64,000 bases of DNA, taken from assembly GCA_949281375.1 (NCBI GenBank), contig CASDLT010000034.1:62001-126000 (forward strand), written 5' to 3'. The stretch comes from an uncultured Nitrosomonas sp. (GTDB lineage: Bacteria; Pseudomonadota; Gammaproteobacteria; Burkholderiales; Nitrosomonadaceae). Positions 36,079-47,704 of this stretch are shown one piece after another. The position numbers and the translations under genes were made by a program. The number at the start of each line of letters is the position of its first letter. The first letter of the stretch is position 1. Below the pieces are notes generated by a model. It saw only the letters and a list, made by a program, of their open reading frames with translations, made no database searches and was not told where the DNA came from.

Positions 36079-37463
36079 TGATGATCAGCGAAGCTGCACA
36101 TGTATTGCACGCCGGCTGGAGCGGTGAGGATGCCCTATTTACCGGCGTGAGCACCGATAGCCGTACGATCAGGAGAGGACATCTGTTCGTTGCGCTCGTG
36201 GGTGAGAAATATGATGGCAGTCAATTCGTTGCCAACGCGGTCGAGAACGGCGCTATCGCAGCAATGATCAATCAGGCAACTGATAGCCAAGCCTTCCCTG
36301 CAAATATCCCGGTGATACGCGTCAACGATACGCGCATGGGTTTGGGGCAACTGGCTGCTTATTGGCGGAATCGTTTTACAGGAGCTGTCATCGGTGTGAC
36401 TGGAAGCAACGGAAAAACGACAGTCAAAGAAATGATTGCAGCCATCTTTCGTCATGCCGCAACCTGCCAGAGGACGACCGCAACTGAACCAGCAGATCCT
36501 GTTCTCGCGACCAAAGGCAATCTCAATAACGATATTGGCGTGCCGCTGATGCTGCTGCGCTTGCGACCCTATCATCAGTATGCTGTGATCGAGATGGGCA
36601 TGAATCATCTCGGAGAGATCGCTTACCTGACGCAATTGGCTAAGCCGGCAGTTGCAGTGATTACCAATGCGGGAGCTGCGCACATTGAAGGATTGGGATC
36701 CGTTGAGTCAGTGGCGCGGGCCAAAGCTGAAATTGTGGACGGTCTCGGCCCACACGGCACTGCGGTCATCAATGCGGATGATCCATTTGCCCCTCTTTGG
36801 CGTCGATGCTCGGCTTCCCGGTCAGTGATCGATTTCGGATTGCGTGAGGCTGCTCAGGTGACAGCTGAATATCAGATGGATAATGCCACGAATCGGATGA
36901 AACTGAAGTTGCCATATGGCGATGCCGAGGTGCACTTGCAGGTGCCTGGCATACATAATATTTACAATGCGCTGGCGGCCGCAGCCGCAGCTTGCGCCAT
37001 GCATATCGATCCGGTATCGATTGCGGCCGGCTTGAACAACTTCCGAGGGGTGCGAGGACGCTTGCAAAGGAAAATGGGGCGGCATCATTCCGTGCTAATC
37101 GACGATACTTACAATGCTAATCCAGAATCCGTGCGGGCTGCTCTGGGCGTGTTGGCCGCTACCGAGGGAAAAAAAATTCTGGTGTTGGGAGACATGGGTG
37201 AGCTAGGTCAAGCTGCCGTGGATTTGCATCGCACCATCGGACAAGATGCACGCAAAGTGGGACTGGATCAGTTATTGACGCTCGGTGATCTCAGCGCGTA
37301 TGCAACCCGCGAATTTGGCAACGGAGGGCAGCATTTCAGCTCGCTCGAGGCATTATTGGAAGTAGCCGAGCATTTGCTGGGCGATGATGTGACTGTATTG
37401 GTAAAAGGATCGCGCTTTATGAAAATGGAACGTGTTATTCAGCAGCTCGAAGCTGAGCATTGA
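36075..37463 (+). CDS. murF: UDP-MurNAc-tripeptide:D-Ala-D-Ala ligase
   Basis: A 462-residue Mur ligase that completes the pentapeptide precursor. Visible are the ATP loop [14 protein letters not shown], the carbamylated lysine region (ATKGNLNNDIGVPL), and DDTYNANPESVRAAL. The first residues MMMISEAAHVLHAGW match the MurF N-domain. The ATG overlaps murE stop. A 64-base gap, the longest up to the ftsA-ftsZ junction, separates it from mraY. Confidence 0.95.
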   Translation: MMMISEAAHVLHAGWSGEDALFTGVSTDSRTIRRGHLFVALVGEKYDGSQFVANAVENGAIAAMINQATDSQAFPANIPVIRVNDTRMGLGQLAAYWRNRFTGAVIGVTGSNGKTTVKEMIAAIFRHAATCQRTTATEPADPVLATKGNLNNDIGVPLMLLRLRPYHQYAVIEMGMNHLGEIAYLTQLAKPAVAVITNAGAAHIEGLGSVESVARAKAEIVDGLGPHGTAVINADDPFAPLWRRCSASRSVIDFGLREAAQVTAEYQMDNATNRMKLKLPYGDAEVHLQVPGIHNIYNALAAAAAACAMHIDPVSIAAGLNNFRGVRGRLQRKMGRHHSVLIDDTYNANPESVRAALGVLAATEGKKILVLGDMGELGQAAVDLHRTIGQDARKVGLDQLLTLGDLSAYATREFGNGGQHFSSLEALLEVAEHLLGDDVTVLVKGSRFMKMERVIQQLEAEH

Positions 37464-37527
37464 TGGAAATGATCATGCGAAGCGATGAGTCTATGCCGAA
37501 CGAACGATTACAAGAACAGGAATTATC

Positions 37528-38613
37528 ATGCTGTTAGCACTTTCTCAATGGTTGGCGCAGGATATCCGTGCTTTCAATGTGTTTAGCTATATCACGCTAC
37601 GTACCATGCTTGCAGTGATAACGGCCCTGATCATTTCGTTCATCATCGGTCCCATGATGATCCGGAAATTGACCACGTACAAGATCGGTCAGTCCGTGCG
37701 GGATGACGGCCCGCAGTCGCATCTCGTCAAGTCGGGCACCCCTACGATGGGAGGCGCGTTGATATTGATGTCCATGGTACTGACGACAATATTGTGGGCT
37801 GATTTGAGCAATCACTATATTTGGGTGGTGTTGCTGACGACGGTTGGCTTTGGCGTGATTGGCTGGATCGATGATTACCGCAAGGTGGTCTATCGCAATC
37901 CGAAGGGATTGTCGGCGCGGGCAAAATTTTTCTGGCAGTCAGTAATCGCAATGGTAGTCGCAGGCTATCTGGTGTCGACCGCCGAGATTCCCGCCCAGAC
38001 CAATATGATCGTGCCTTTTTTCAAGGAAATCGCCATTCCGTTAGGGATTTCTGGTTTTGTGATACTCACTTATTTTGTCATCGTCGGTACGAGCAATGCT
38101 GTTAATTTGACGGATGGACTGGATGGTCTGGCCATCATGCCGACCGTGATGATCAGCAGCGCACTGGCTGTGTTTGCGTATGTGACAGGGCATGTGGTAT
38201 TCGCGAAATATCTTGGCATACCTTATATCCCGAACACCGGCGAACTGGCTGTATTTTGCGGAGCGCTGGCCGGAGCGGGGCTGGCTTTCTTGTGGTTCAA
38301 CGCCTATCCAGCAGAAGTATTCATGGGCGATGTGGGCGCGCTTGCGCTGGGAGCGGCGCTGGGCGTCGTTACCGTGATTGTGCGGCAGGAAATCGTGCTC
38401 GTGGTCATGGGCGGTGTATTTGTGGTTGAAACGCTATCCGTGATGTTGCAGGTGGCTTCGTTCAAATTGCGCGGCAAGCGTATTTTCCGCATGGCGCCGC
38501 TGCATCATCATTATGAATTGAAGGGCTGGAAGGAGAATCAAGTCGTGGTGAGATTCTGGATCATTACGCTGATTCTGGTGTTGCTGGGACTATCGACTTT
38601 GAAATTACGATGA
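37528..38613 (+). CDS. mraY: Phospho-MurNAc-pentapeptide transferase MraY
   Basis: A 361-residue polytopic membrane enzyme that makes lipid I from UDP-MurNAc-pentapeptide and undecaprenyl phosphate. About ten helices are visible. Active-site motifs include [15 protein letters not shown] with paired Asp, [22 protein letters not shown] and [11 protein letters not shown]. Length matches E. coli (360). The ATG is preceded by AGGAATT, and the stop overlaps murD by four bases. Confidence 0.95.
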   Translation: MLLALSQWLAQDIRAFNVFSYITLRTMLAVITALIISFIIGPMMIRKLTTYKIGQSVRDDGPQSHLVKSGTPTMGGALILMSMVLTTILWADLSNHYIWVVLLTTVGFGVIGWIDDYRKVVYRNPKGLSARAKFFWQSVIAMVVAGYLVSTAEIPAQTNMIVPFFKEIAIPLGISGFVILTYFVIVGTSNAVNLTDGLDGLAIMPTVMISSALAVFAYVTGHVVFAKYLGIPYIPNTGELAVFCGALAGAGLAFLWFNAYPAEVFMGDVGALALGAALGVVTVIVRQEIVLVVMGGVFVVETLSVMLQVASFKLRGKRIFRMAPLHHHYELKGWKENQVVVRFWIITLILVLLGLSTLKLR

Positions 38614-40022
38614 ATTTACAAGGAAAAACAGTATTGGTGCTGGGTATGGGCGAAACAGGTCTTTCCATGGTGAAATGGCTGTCACGTCAAGGCGCGCATA
38701 TTCGGGTGGCTGATAGTCGAATGGAGCCACCAGGTTGGAAAGAAATCATGGAAACTTTTCCAAGCGCGCAGGTTCATCGAGGTCATTTTGAGCCAGAGAT
38801 TTTTGAAGATGTCGATCTGATCGCTACCAGCCCGGGCGTGCCGGTTGCACAACCAGTTGTGCAGCAAGCCATTCAACGTGGCATTCCATTGGTAGGAGAC
38901 ATGGTGCTTTTCATCTGGGCTCTCCAACAAAGTGATTTGCCGCCGCCTAAAGTATTGGCGATAACCGGTTCAAACGGCAAAACCACCGTCACTGCGATGG
39001 TAGGGGCGATGCTCAAAAGCGCAGGTTGGGATGTCGAAGTGGCGGGCAATATCGGTCCGGCGGTATTGAATGCGCTGATGCAGCGTATCGATGCCGGTAC
39101 CTGGCCTCATGCCTGGGTGCTCGAGGTATCCAGCTTTCAATTGGAAACCACTCCTCACCTGAATGCAGATGTTGCTACCGTTCTGAATGTCAGCGAGGAT
39201 CATCTCGATCGCTATACCGGCATGCAGGACTATACCTCTGCAAAGGCCAAGATTTTTACGCATGAGCACAATACCGGCATACAAGTGCTCAATCGTGATG
39301 ATGCGATTGTGCGTTCAATGGCGTTGCCTGGAAGGCAGAAGATCACGTTTGGTATCGATGAGCCGCGTACACAGACGGATTTTGGCATCGTAAATGATGG
39401 CGAAGACCTATGGCTGGTTGAAGGGGATCTGCAGTTGATGAAAACCACCGAGTTGATCGTAAACGGTTTGCATAATGCCGCGAATGGCTTGGCGGCACTG
39501 GCAATGTGCCGGGGGTTGGGAATATCGGTAGAGCCTTTGCTGACGGCATTGCGTGAATTTCGCGGACTGCCGCACCGAATGGAAAAAGTGGCGGCTTTTA
39601 ATGGCGTTACGTTCTACGATGATTCCAAAAGCACCAATGTAGGCGCAACCGTGGCAGCGCTCAATGGCATGAAGCAAAACGTCGTCCTGATTGCAGGCGG
39701 AGATGGTAAAGGACAGGATTTCTCGCACCTTCGTCCCGCAGTAACTGACAATACCCGGGCAGTTGTGCTGATCGGGCGTGATGCCAGCCTCATCGCCGAA
39801 GAATTGCAGGATTGCGGCGTGCCTGTGCATTTTGCCAAGACCATGGAAGAAGCCATGCAAAAGAGTTTTTTATTGGCGCAGAGTGGGGATGTAGTGCTGT
39901 TGTCCCCGGCGTGCGCCAGTTTCGATATGTTCAGAAATTATATCCATCGTGCAGAAGTATTCGTTGCTGCAGTGAAGGATATCGAAAATCGATTTTTTAA
40001 TTTTGGTTACAAAAAGCACTAA
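38610..40022 (+). CDS. murD: UDP-MurNAc-L-Ala:D-glutamate ligase
   Basis: A 470-residue Mur ligase adding D-glutamate. The N-domain begins [20 protein letters not shown] and the ATP loop is [15 protein letters not shown]. The carbamylated Lys region SAKAKIF, DHLDRY and the late DDSKSTN and [10 protein letters not shown] follow. The C-terminal seven codons run past the start of ftsW on a different frame, ending beside its ATG. Coupled to mraY through ATGA. Confidence 0.95.
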   Translation: MNLQGKTVLVLGMGETGLSMVKWLSRQGAHIRVADSRMEPPGWKEIMETFPSAQVHRGHFEPEIFEDVDLIATSPGVPVAQPVVQQAIQRGIPLVGDMVLFIWALQQSDLPPPKVLAITGSNGKTTVTAMVGAMLKSAGWDVEVAGNIGPAVLNALMQRIDAGTWPHAWVLEVSSFQLETTPHLNADVATVLNVSEDHLDRYTGMQDYTSAKAKIFTHEHNTGIQVLNRDDAIVRSMALPGRQKITFGIDEPRTQTDFGIVNDGEDLWLVEGDLQLMKTTELIVNGLHNAANGLAALAMCRGLGISVEPLLTALREFRGLPHRMEKVAAFNGVTFYDDSKSTNVGATVAALNGMKQNVVLIAGGDGKGQDFSHLRPAVTDNTRAVVLIGRDASLIAEELQDCGVPVHFAKTMEEAMQKSFLLAQSGDVVLLSPACASFDMFRNYIHRAEVFVAAVKDIENRFFNFGYKKH

Positions 40023-40023
40023 G

Positions 40024-41184
40024 ATGATTTATCAGGCCAATAATCCTAAACCGCGAGTAATGACGCATTTTGACCAGGCACTGGTATGGTCAGCGATGTT
40101 GTTGCTCAGCATTGGACTGGTAATGATTTATTCTGCTTCGATAGCGATCGCCGAGGCTCAGTTCGGAACTGATCGGGCCATGCATTATCTGTTGCGGCAT
40201 GGCATTTATCTGGTGGTAGGTTTGCTGATGGGGCTGCTAGCATTTCAGGTGCCCATGCAATTATGGCAGAAATTCGTCAGTTACCTTTTCATGATGAGCG
40301 CTTTGATGCTGGTTCTCGTGCTTGTGCCGGGCATTGGCCATGAAGTCAATGGCAGTCAACGCTGGATCTCTCTCTATGTGGTGAATTTTCAGCCCTCGGA
40401 ATTCATGAAATTCGTGATGATTTTGTATACCGCAGACTATGTTACCCGCAAGACGGCCGATCTGGGGTGTTTGCTGAAAGGCTTTTTGCCCATTACCATC
40501 GTGATGGCATTGATAGGATTTCTGTTATTGCTGGAACCGGATTTCGGAGCATTCTTTGTGGTGACGACCCTCGCCATGTCCATCCTCTTTCTGGGTGGGG
40601 TGAGTTTGAGAATATTCATAGGATTGATCGTGATCCTGGCAGCCGGTCTCTACATGTTGATTCTGACTTCTCCTTATCGGGTGGATCGGGTGATCGCATT
40701 CATGAATCCATGGGAAGATCCCTATGGGAAGGGCTATCAATTGAGTCATGCCCTGATTGCATTCGGCCGGGGTGAATGGTTTGGCGTGGGGCTGGGCGGC
40801 AGTGTCGAGAAGTTGTTCTATCTTCCTGAGGCGCACACCGATTTCATTTTGTCAGTATTGGCCGAAGAATTGGGTTTTGTTGGGGTTATGGCAGTCATCG
40901 GATTATTTATTGCGTTGATCATGCGCGCCTTCATCATTGGTCGTCTGGCTGCCAAGCTCGGCGCTTCATTTGCAGCGCTGGTGGCGCAAGGCATCGGAAT
41001 ATGGATCGGTATACAGGCGCTGATCAATATGGGTGTCAATATGGGGGTTCTGCCGACCAAGGGACTGACTTTGCCGCTGTTGAGTTTTGGAGGTAGCAGT
41101 ATTACCGCCAATTGTGTCGCCTTGGCGGTGCTTTTGCGCATCGACTGGGAAAACCGGCAGCGCTTGCGAGGATTGACCGTATGA
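40024..41184 (+). CDS. ftsW: Lipid II polymerase FtsW
   Basis: A 386-residue SEDS-family glycosyltransferase that polymerises septal peptidoglycan with FtsI. About ten helices are seen, with the SEDS signature near the C-terminus ([20 protein letters not shown] and LLSFGGSSI). The frame is open from a TTG at 40003 inside murD, but the ATG at 40024 right after the murD stop is preferred. It overlaps murG by four bases. Confidence 0.95.
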   Translation: MIYQANNPKPRVMTHFDQALVWSAMLLLSIGLVMIYSASIAIAEAQFGTDRAMHYLLRHGIYLVVGLLMGLLAFQVPMQLWQKFVSYLFMMSALMLVLVLVPGIGHEVNGSQRWISLYVVNFQPSEFMKFVMILYTADYVTRKTADLGCLLKGFLPITIVMALIGFLLLLEPDFGAFFVVTTLAMSILFLGGVSLRIFIGLIVILAAGLYMLILTSPYRVDRVIAFMNPWEDPYGKGYQLSHALIAFGRGEWFGVGLGGSVEKLFYLPEAHTDFILSVLAEELGFVGVMAVIGLFIALIMRAFIIGRLAAKLGASFAALVAQGIGIWIGIQALINMGVNMGVLPTKGLTLPLLSFGGSSITANCVALAVLLRIDWENRQRLRGLTV

Positions 41185-42266
41185 AATCCCCCACGATACT
41201 GATCATGGCGGGTGGAACCGGTGGGCATGTGTTCCCGGGACTGGCGGTGGCTGATTATTTGCATCGCGCTGGCTGGCATATCGTCTGGCTGGGAACTGAG
41301 AATGGCATGGAGATGAAGCTGGTGCCGCGCTATGGTTACCAAATCGAAGCCATCAGCTTTTCAGGCCTGCGGGGCAAGCGGCTGATGACCTGGTTGTTGT
41401 TACCGCTGCGCTTGATCAGAGCGTTTGCGCAAAGCCTCGCCGTTATTCGTCGAGTCAAGCCGGATGTTGTGTTGGGCATGGGTGGATATCCTGCTTTTCC
41501 AGGCGGAATGATGGCTTCTTTGTTGAACAAGCCATTGATAATTCATGAACAGAATTCATTGCCTGGACTAACGAACCGGATACTGGCGAAATTGGCGGAT
41601 AAGATCATGCTGGGGTTTCCGAACGCCATCCATGCCGATCCAGCAAAAACGATATTCTCAGGAAATCCAGTGCGATCAGAAATTGCACAGATCGACCTGC
41701 CGCAGCAACGCTTTTACGGCCGCGAAGGAAGGCTCAATATATTAGTGATAGGTGGCAGCTTGGGTGCGCAAGTATTAAACACCGTCGTGCCTGAAGCCCT
41801 TAAATCGATGGCTGAGCAGCACCGGCCATTTATTGTTCATCAAGTGGGTGATCGGCATCTCGATACCGCTCGACAACGGTATGCCGATCTGCAGGTACGC
41901 GGTGAAGTATTGGCTTTCATCGAAAATATGGCGGAACGTTACGCCGCTTGCGATTTAGTACTCTGCCGCGCAGGCGCATTGACGATTGCTGAATTGAGTG
42001 CTGCGGGTGTCGCCAGCATTCTCGTGCCTTATCCTCACGCAGTGGATGATCATCAAACCTGCAATGCGCTGTTCCTAGCCAGAGCAGGCGGGGCCATATT
42101 GGTTCCACAACAGGAATTCACGGCTCAGAAACTGACAGAATTGTTGACTCATCTGACGCGGGAAAAATTGCTGAACATGGCAATGATGGCGCGCAGCTTG
42201 GCAAAACCGGATGCGGCTGCAGTTGTAGCCGAAGTGTGTGTTGAACTTTCTGGAGCAGCGGCATGA
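41181..42266 (+). CDS. murG: UDP-GlcNAc:lipid I N-acetylglucosamine transferase MurG
   Basis: A 361-residue GT-B enzyme that makes lipid II at the cytosolic face. The N-terminal loop is [16 protein letters not shown]; the second glycine-rich loop is [16 protein letters not shown], and the C-domain has [15 protein letters not shown] with the nucleotide-binding Glu. The frame is open 69 bases upstream inside ftsW; the ATG at 41181 overlapping the ftsW stop is the logical start ([12 protein letters not shown]). Confidence 0.95.
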   Translation: MKSPTILIMAGGTGGHVFPGLAVADYLHRAGWHIVWLGTENGMEMKLVPRYGYQIEAISFSGLRGKRLMTWLLLPLRLIRAFAQSLAVIRRVKPDVVLGMGGYPAFPGGMMASLLNKPLIIHEQNSLPGLTNRILAKLADKIMLGFPNAIHADPAKTIFSGNPVRSEIAQIDLPQQRFYGREGRLNILVIGGSLGAQVLNTVVPEALKSMAEQHRPFIVHQVGDRHLDTARQRYADLQVRGEVLAFIENMAERYAACDLVLCRAGALTIAELSAAGVASILVPYPHAVDDHQTCNALFLARAGGAILVPQQEFTAQKLTELLTHLTREKLLNMAMMARSLAKPDAAAVVAEVCVELSGAAA

Positions 42267-43690
42267 AACATAAGGTCAAGCATATTCACTTTGTCGGGAT
42301 TGGCGGTGCGGGAATGAGCGGAATTGCTGAAGTTTTCGTCAATCTTGGCTATCAAGTCAGCGGTTCCGACCTGATGGAAAATTCGGTGACTCAACGATTG
42401 GCCAAACTCGGCATCAAAATTTATCACGGCCATGCGGGACAGCAGATTGCAGGAGCGGATGCCGTGGTGATATCGACCGCGGTGAAGCTGGATAATCCGG
42501 AAGTGGTCGCCGCCAAGCATAAGAATATTCCTGTCGTTCCACGTGCGATGATGCTCGCTGAACTGCTACGATTGAGGCGAGGAATTGCGGTTGCCGGTAC
42601 CCATGGAAAAACCACCACAACAAGTTTGATAGCCAGTATACTTGCGGCGGCAGAAATGGATCCGACATTCGTGATCGGAGGAAAGCTAGAGGCAGCCGGT
42701 TGCCATGCAAAATTGGGAAGTGGTGAATTTATTGTGGTTGAGGCTGATGAATCCGATGCTTCGTTTTTATATTTGCAGCCGGTGCTGGCTGTGGTAACCA
42801 ATATCGACGCCGACCATATGGAAACCTATGGTTATGACTTCAACCGTCTAAAACAAACATTTGTTGATTTTATACAGCATCTGCCCTTCTATGGCATGGC
42901 GGTACTGTGCCTGGACGATGTCAACGTCCGCGATGTGATACCGGCCATTTCCAAACCTATTACTACCTATGGCTTGTCCGAACAGGCGCAAGTCAGAGCC
43001 ATCGATATACATCATCAGAACTGTCAGATGAAATTCACCGCCGTGATTGGTGTCAACGGTTCGGCGCGCCAGTTGGGAATCACATTGAATCTACCGGGTG
43101 TGCACAATATTCAGAATGCATTGGCTGCCATTGCCGTGGCCAATGAAATCGGAGTGCCTGATACCGCGATCATAAAAGCCTTGTCTGAATTCAAAGGGGT
43201 CGAAAGACGCTTTCAGCATCATGGCGAAATCAAGGTAGCGACTCAGACGAGTTTTACGCTGATCGACGACTATGGCCATCACCCCGTTGAAATGGAAGCC
43301 ACCATGAAGGCAGCGCGTGGCGCTTTTCCGGATCGTCGATTGGTGCTGGCGTTTCAACCGCATCGTTATACCCGGACGCGGGATGTATTCGAGGATTTCA
43401 TCAAAGTATTGTCGCAGGCGGATGTGCTGGTATTGACCGAAGTATATTCAGCCGGTGAGGACCCTATCGTGGCGGCAGACAGCAAGTCGCTCGCACGTGC
43501 AATTCGCGTCCAGGGAAAAATTGAACCTATTTATGTTGATGAAGTCGAGCAAGTCGCGGATGTGGTATTGAATGTTGTTCGCGATGGGGATGTCGTGCTG
43601 GTCATGGGAGCGGGCTCCATTGTCAAGGCGGTAGCAACGATAGCTGATATGGACAATAAGCTCAGTGTAGTCAATGGCCATGAATATTAA
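42263..43690 (+). CDS. murC: UDP-MurNAc:L-alanine ligase
   Basis: This 475-residue Mur ligase attaches the first peptide residue. It begins with a Rossmann-like loop [16 protein letters not shown], followed by the ATP loop [12 protein letters not shown] and [10 protein letters not shown], and in the C-domain DDYGHHPVE and FQPHRYTRT. Length is near E. coli MurC (491). The ATG overlaps murG by four bases, and the last 17 bases overlap murB. Confidence 0.95.
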   Translation: MKHKVKHIHFVGIGGAGMSGIAEVFVNLGYQVSGSDLMENSVTQRLAKLGIKIYHGHAGQQIAGADAVVISTAVKLDNPEVVAAKHKNIPVVPRAMMLAELLRLRRGIAVAGTHGKTTTTSLIASILAAAEMDPTFVIGGKLEAAGCHAKLGSGEFIVVEADESDASFLYLQPVLAVVTNIDADHMETYGYDFNRLKQTFVDFIQHLPFYGMAVLCLDDVNVRDVIPAISKPITTYGLSEQAQVRAIDIHHQNCQMKFTAVIGVNGSARQLGITLNLPGVHNIQNALAAIAVANEIGVPDTAIIKALSEFKGVERRFQHHGEIKVATQTSFTLIDDYGHHPVEMEATMKAARGAFPDRRLVLAFQPHRYTRTRDVFEDFIKVLSQADVLVLTEVYSAGEDPIVAADSKSLARAIRVQGKIEPIYVDEVEQVADVVLNVVRDGDVVLVMGAGSIVKAVATIADMDNKLSVVNGHEY

Positions 43691-44687
43691 GCATTCACAA
43701 CCGATGATGAATTCGTTCGATAGCGTGAGGTTCGGTATGCCATTCACGAATTGCGAAATTGAAGGAGAATCGCTGCTAGGCGTCCGTGGAGAATTGCGGA
43801 TCCGTGAACCCATGAGCAAACATACCACGTGGCGGGTGGGCGGAAATGCCGAGTATTTCTACATTCCTGCGGACAAGCAGGATCTGGCGCAATTTCTAAA
43901 GCAAGCACGGCTTGAGTCTGTCCATATGATAGGGTTGGGCAGCAATCTGCTGGTTCGAGATGGCGGTGTTCGGGGCATCGTGATCGCACTGCATGCACGA
44001 CTGAATGACCTGCAACTGATTGACCAGGGCATGAGACTGATATATGCAGGCGCAGGTGTGGCGTGCGCAAAAATCGCCCGATTCGCGGCCAATCATGACC
44101 TGGCCGGAGCGGAATTCCTGGCCGGAATACCCGGCACGGTAGGAGGTGCGTTGACGATGAATGCCGGTTGCTTTGGATCAGAAATGTGGAAAATCGTTGA
44201 GCGTGTCGAAATCATCCACCGCAATGGCGTGATATGTGATCGTCAGGCGTGTGATTATGAGATCGGCTACCGTAGTGTCCGTTTGCGGCATCCGCGTATC
44301 GATGCGGTTCAATCAGAGTGGTTTGCCGGGTGTTATTTTCGCTTGCAGCATGGGAGTCAAGCCGAGTCAAGAAAGATGATCAAAACGTTGTTGGCGCAAC
44401 GCATTGCGGCTCAACCGCTTGACCAACCGAATGCCGGATCGGTGTTTCGTAATCCGCATGGAGATCATGCCGCCCGCTTGATCGAAAGCTGTGGTTTTAA
44501 GAAACATTGCATCGGTGGAGCCATGGTTTCACCCAAGCATGCAAACTTCATTGTCAATACCGGAAATGCGCGCGCATCCGATATCGAGGCACTGATACTG
44601 TTCATACAGAGCAGGGTAAAAGAGCAAACGGGCGTGGAGTTGATACCTGAGGTGCGAATGATCGGCGATGCTGGGAGACATGCATAG
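43674..44687 (+). CDS. murB: UDP-N-acetylenolpyruvoylglucosamine reductase
   Basis: A 337-residue FAD enzyme reducing UDP-GlcNAc-enolpyruvate to UDP-MurNAc. The FAD-binding segments [14 protein letters not shown] and [11 protein letters not shown], then [26 protein letters not shown], and the catalytic Ser/Glu region [10 protein letters not shown] are present, giving the type I enzyme. The first about 30 residues are variable; ATG at 43674 and 43680 are both possible. The stop overlaps ddl by one base. Confidence 0.95.
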   Translation: MAMNIKHSQPMMNSFDSVRFGMPFTNCEIEGESLLGVRGELRIREPMSKHTTWRVGGNAEYFYIPADKQDLAQFLKQARLESVHMIGLGSNLLVRDGGVRGIVIALHARLNDLQLIDQGMRLIYAGAGVACAKIARFAANHDLAGAEFLAGIPGTVGGALTMNAGCFGSEMWKIVERVEIIHRNGVICDRQACDYEIGYRSVRLRHPRIDAVQSEWFAGCYFRLQHGSQAESRKMIKTLLAQRIAAQPLDQPNAGSVFRNPHGDHAARLIESCGFKKHCIGGAMVSPKHANFIVNTGNARASDIEALILFIQSRVKEQTGVELIPEVRMIGDAGRHA

Positions 44688-45604
44688 TGACGACAGGTGA
44701 CTTTGGTAAAGTGGCGGTGTTGCTGGGAGGCCGATCTGCGGAGCGTGAGGTTTCTCTTCAGAGTGGGCAGGCTGTGCTCGAAGCTTTGCGCCGCAGCGGA
44801 ATTGATGCGCATCCATTCGATCCCGCCAAACGGGCTTTGGAAGATTTGCAGCAGAAAGGTTTCCAGAAGGCATTTATCGCATTGCATGGGCGTTTTGGTG
44901 AAGATGGTACGATCCAAGGCATTCTTGAATGGATGCGGTTGCCTTATACCGGCAGTGGGGTCATGGCCAGCGCGCTGGCCATGGATAAATGGCGCACCAA
45001 ACTGATTTGGCAAGCGGTCGGCATCCCTTCGCCGCGCTATGCCGTATTGCAGGCGGACAGCAATTTCGACGAAATAGCGGAAACTTTGGGATTACCGCTG
45101 ATTGTTAAACCGGCGCGCGAGGGTTCCACCATCGGCTTGAGCAAGGTGCATGCCAAGCAGGACTTGGCGGAAGCGTATCGGCTAGCTGCCCAGCATGACG
45201 CGCTAGTGCTGGCGGAAGAATTCATTGCCGGAAAAGAACTGACAGTCGCCATTGTGGGGGAAACGACCTTGCCGGTAGTTAGGATTGAAATTTCCGGTGA
45301 ACTTTATGATTATGAAGCTAAATATGTGTCAGATAAGACGCGCTATTTCTGTCCCAGTGGTCTTGCGGATGAGTTAGAAACGGCAATTAAGGCGCAAGCG
45401 CTGCAGGCTTATAAAATATTGGGTTGTGCAGGTTGGGGAAGAGTAGATTTGATATTGACTGCGAGCGGGAAATGTTATTTTCTCGAGGCCAACACCTCGC
45501 CGGGAATGACCAGTCATAGTCTGGTCCCTATGGCTGCAAAAGCGGTCGGTATTTCATTCGAAGATTTGGTAATGAATATTTTGGCTTTAGCTCATGTGGA
45601 ATAA
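44687..45604 (+). CDS. ddl: D-alanine-D-alanine ligase
   Basis: A 305-residue ATP-grasp enzyme making the D-Ala-D-Ala used by MurF. Seen are [14 protein letters not shown] at the N-terminus, [27 protein letters not shown] and, at the C-terminus, [17 protein letters not shown] with metal ligands. Length is that of DdlB (306). It starts with GTG (VTTGDFGKV) after GGGAGA, overlapping murB by one base. The last 11 bases overlap ftsQ. Confidence 0.95.
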   Translation: MTTGDFGKVAVLLGGRSAEREVSLQSGQAVLEALRRSGIDAHPFDPAKRALEDLQQKGFQKAFIALHGRFGEDGTIQGILEWMRLPYTGSGVMASALAMDKWRTKLIWQAVGIPSPRYAVLQADSNFDEIAETLGLPLIVKPAREGSTIGLSKVHAKQDLAEAYRLAAQHDALVLAEEFIAGKELTVAIVGETTLPVVRIEISGELYDYEAKYVSDKTRYFCPSGLADELETAIKAQALQAYKILGCAGWGRVDLILTASGKCYFLEANTSPGMTSHSLVPMAAKAVGISFEDLVMNILALAHVE

Positions 45605-46370
45605 TCATCACGCACTCAATTTGCTGTCCAGGTTATTGATTACGTCAGTGGTGATCGCCACGCTTTACGTGATCAGTATTCGGTTGACGAAGCCGCCCTT
45701 CTTTCCGCTGCAAAGAATTAACATTCATGCCGCAAAAGATACAAAAGCCGGACATGACGAGTTGTTGAACGTGACGCGCGAACAAATCGCGAATATTACC
45801 CAAAGCGAGATCAAGGGAAATTTTCTTTCCGTGAATTTAACCGAAGTGCGTGAGGCTTTTGTAAAATTACCTTGGGTACGTGAAGCAAGAGTTACCCGGC
45901 AATGGCCCGATGGCCTGGATGTCGTGCTTGAAGAACACCGCGCCATGGCTTATTGGGGCAGCCATGCGCTGGTGAATACCTACGGTGAGGTATTCCGCGT
46001 CACGGTGAACAGGGAGTTGCCCGTTTTCACTGGGCCCACGGAAGCGAGTGCGAAAGAAGTCACGCGGAATTTCCGACGGTTTAATCAAATTTTATTACCG
46101 TTGCGTCAGACGATTACCGACATAACTCTGACCCCCCGTTATGCATGGCGAATTCGACTGAATACTGGAACCTTACTCGAACTGGGGCGTGATGAGATCG
46201 AAGACAGACTGGCTCGCTATGTCACAGTTTATAACCATAGCATCGCCCGATTTAATCAGGAAGGGCCATTGGCATATGTAGATTTGCGTCATCCCAATGG
46301 TTTTGCTATTCGTACACCCGAGATGTTGCAGCATGCACCCCGTAAAGCCGGTTCGAAAAGAGAAACGTGA
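45594..46370 (+). CDS. ftsQ: Cell division protein FtsQ
   Basis: A 258-residue bitopic divisome protein. One helix ([18 protein letters not shown]) follows a short cytosolic start, then a POTRA domain ([46 protein letters not shown]) and the FtsQ domain with [12 protein letters not shown] near the end. It connects FtsL and FtsB to the divisome. The ATG lies within the 3' end of ddl. Confidence 0.95.
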   Translation: MWNNHHALNLLSRLLITSVVIATLYVISIRLTKPPFFPLQRINIHAAKDTKAGHDELLNVTREQIANITQSEIKGNFLSVNLTEVREAFVKLPWVREARVTRQWPDGLDVVLEEHRAMAYWGSHALVNTYGEVFRVTVNRELPVFTGPTEASAKEVTRNFRRFNQILLPLRQTITDITLTPRYAWRIRLNTGTLLELGRDEIEDRLARYVTVYNHSIARFNQEGPLAYVDLRHPNGFAIRTPEMLQHAPRKAGSKRET

Positions 46371-46390
46371 AACCAGGGAGAGATGATTCG

Positions 46391-47629
46391 ATGAATAAAG
46401 CTAGAGAAAACAGGAACTTGATCGTTGGTCTCGATATAGGCACATCAAAGATCGTTGCTGTGGTTGCGGAAATCATCCCGGAAGGTGGTTTCGAAGTGAT
46501 CGGCCTCGGTAGTCATCCTTCACGCGGACTGAAAAAGGGCGTGGTGGCCAATATCGAAACTACCGTGAATGCGATTCAGCGCGCACTGGAAGAAGCCGAG
46601 CTGATGGCGGACTGTAAAATTCATGAGGTATACACCGGGATTGCCGGCAGTCATATCAAAGGTTTTAATTCCGACGGCATGGTACCCATCAAAGATAGAG
46701 AAGTGACCGAAAAGGATGTTGAGCGGGTGATGGAGGCTGCAAAAGCGGTAAATATCCCTGCTGATCAGCAGATTCTGCATATCCTTAATCAAGAATTTAT
46801 CATCGACGGTCAGGAAGATGTGCGCGAGCCAGTCGGAATGAGCGGCATACGGCTGGAAGTCAAGGTGCACATCGTTACTGGCGCCGTATCGGCAGCGCAA
46901 AACATCATGAAATGCGTACATCGATGCGGACTTGAGGTACGTGATCTGATTTTGCAGCCGCTTGCGTCGGCAATGGCCGTGTTATCGGAGGATGAAAAAG
47001 ACCTAGGCGTGTGTCTGGTGGATATCGGCGGGGGGACAACGGATATCGCGGTCTTTACCAATGGTGCGATCCGTCATACCGCGGTCATTCCGATCGCGGG
47101 TGATCAAATCACAAACGACATCGCGATGGCATTGCGTACACCAACCAAAAGCGCCGAGGATATCAAATGCCACTATGGCTGTGCGCTCCGAAGCCTCGCG
47201 GATACTAAGGAGATGGTGGAAGTTCCTGATGTCGGTAACCGCGGCTCGCGACAGCTCTCGAGACAGACGCTGGCAGAAGTGATCGAACCGAGGGTTGAAG
47301 AATTGTACTGCATGGTACAAGCCGAACTGCGTCGCAGCGGATTCGAAGAACTGCTGTCATCGGGCATCGTGATTACCGGAGGTTCCGCCTCATTGCAGGG
47401 AATGGTGGAGTTAGGCGAAGAAATTTTTCATATGCCAGTGCGGTTGGGTTTGCCCAATTATCATGGCAATTTAAAAGAAGTGATTCATACACCGCGATAT
47501 TCAACGGGTATCGGTCTTATTCTGGCCGGAATTCAACAAATGCAGCATCACCATGGTTCAAAATTACAAGGAGGTTCTGCCAAACAGATTCTTTCGCGTA
47601 TGAAAGGATGGTTTCAGAGAAATTTTTAG
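46391..47629 (+). CDS. ftsA: Cell division protein FtsA
   Basis: A 412-residue actin-like membrane tether for FtsZ. The phosphate loops LIVGLDIGTSKI and VDIGGGTTDIAVF, the 1C domain between them and the GGSASLQGMVEL motif fit FtsA; the C-terminus ends with the amphipathic membrane-targeting helix ILSRMKGWFQRNF. The frame is open from a GTG at 46367 (overlapping ftsQ), but GGGAG before the ATG at 46391 favours the shorter start. Confidence 0.93.
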   Translation: MNKARENRNLIVGLDIGTSKIVAVVAEIIPEGGFEVIGLGSHPSRGLKKGVVANIETTVNAIQRALEEAELMADCKIHEVYTGIAGSHIKGFNSDGMVPIKDREVTEKDVERVMEAAKAVNIPADQQILHILNQEFIIDGQEDVREPVGMSGIRLEVKVHIVTGAVSAAQNIMKCVHRCGLEVRDLILQPLASAMAVLSEDEKDLGVCLVDIGGGTTDIAVFTNGAIRHTAVIPIAGDQITNDIAMALRTPTKSAEDIKCHYGCALRSLADTKEMVEVPDVGNRGSRQLSRQTLAEVIEPRVEELYCMVQAELRRSGFEELLSSGIVITGGSASLQGMVELGEEIFHMPVRLGLPNYHGNLKEVIHTPRYSTGIGLILAGIQQMQHHHGSKLQGGSAKQILSRMKGWFQRNF

Positions 47630-47704
47630 TAATTTTCAGAGGGTTGTTTTAGAGTTGGAAGTTGTCTAGTAGCTTTATTTTCATTGTACTAAAGGAGAGA
47701 CATT

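Noticed and set aside
47662-47690. TTGTCT-17-TGTACT as an ftsZ promoter
   Set aside because: The start point would fall within the ribosome site, leaving almost no leader, and the -10 match is only four of six.
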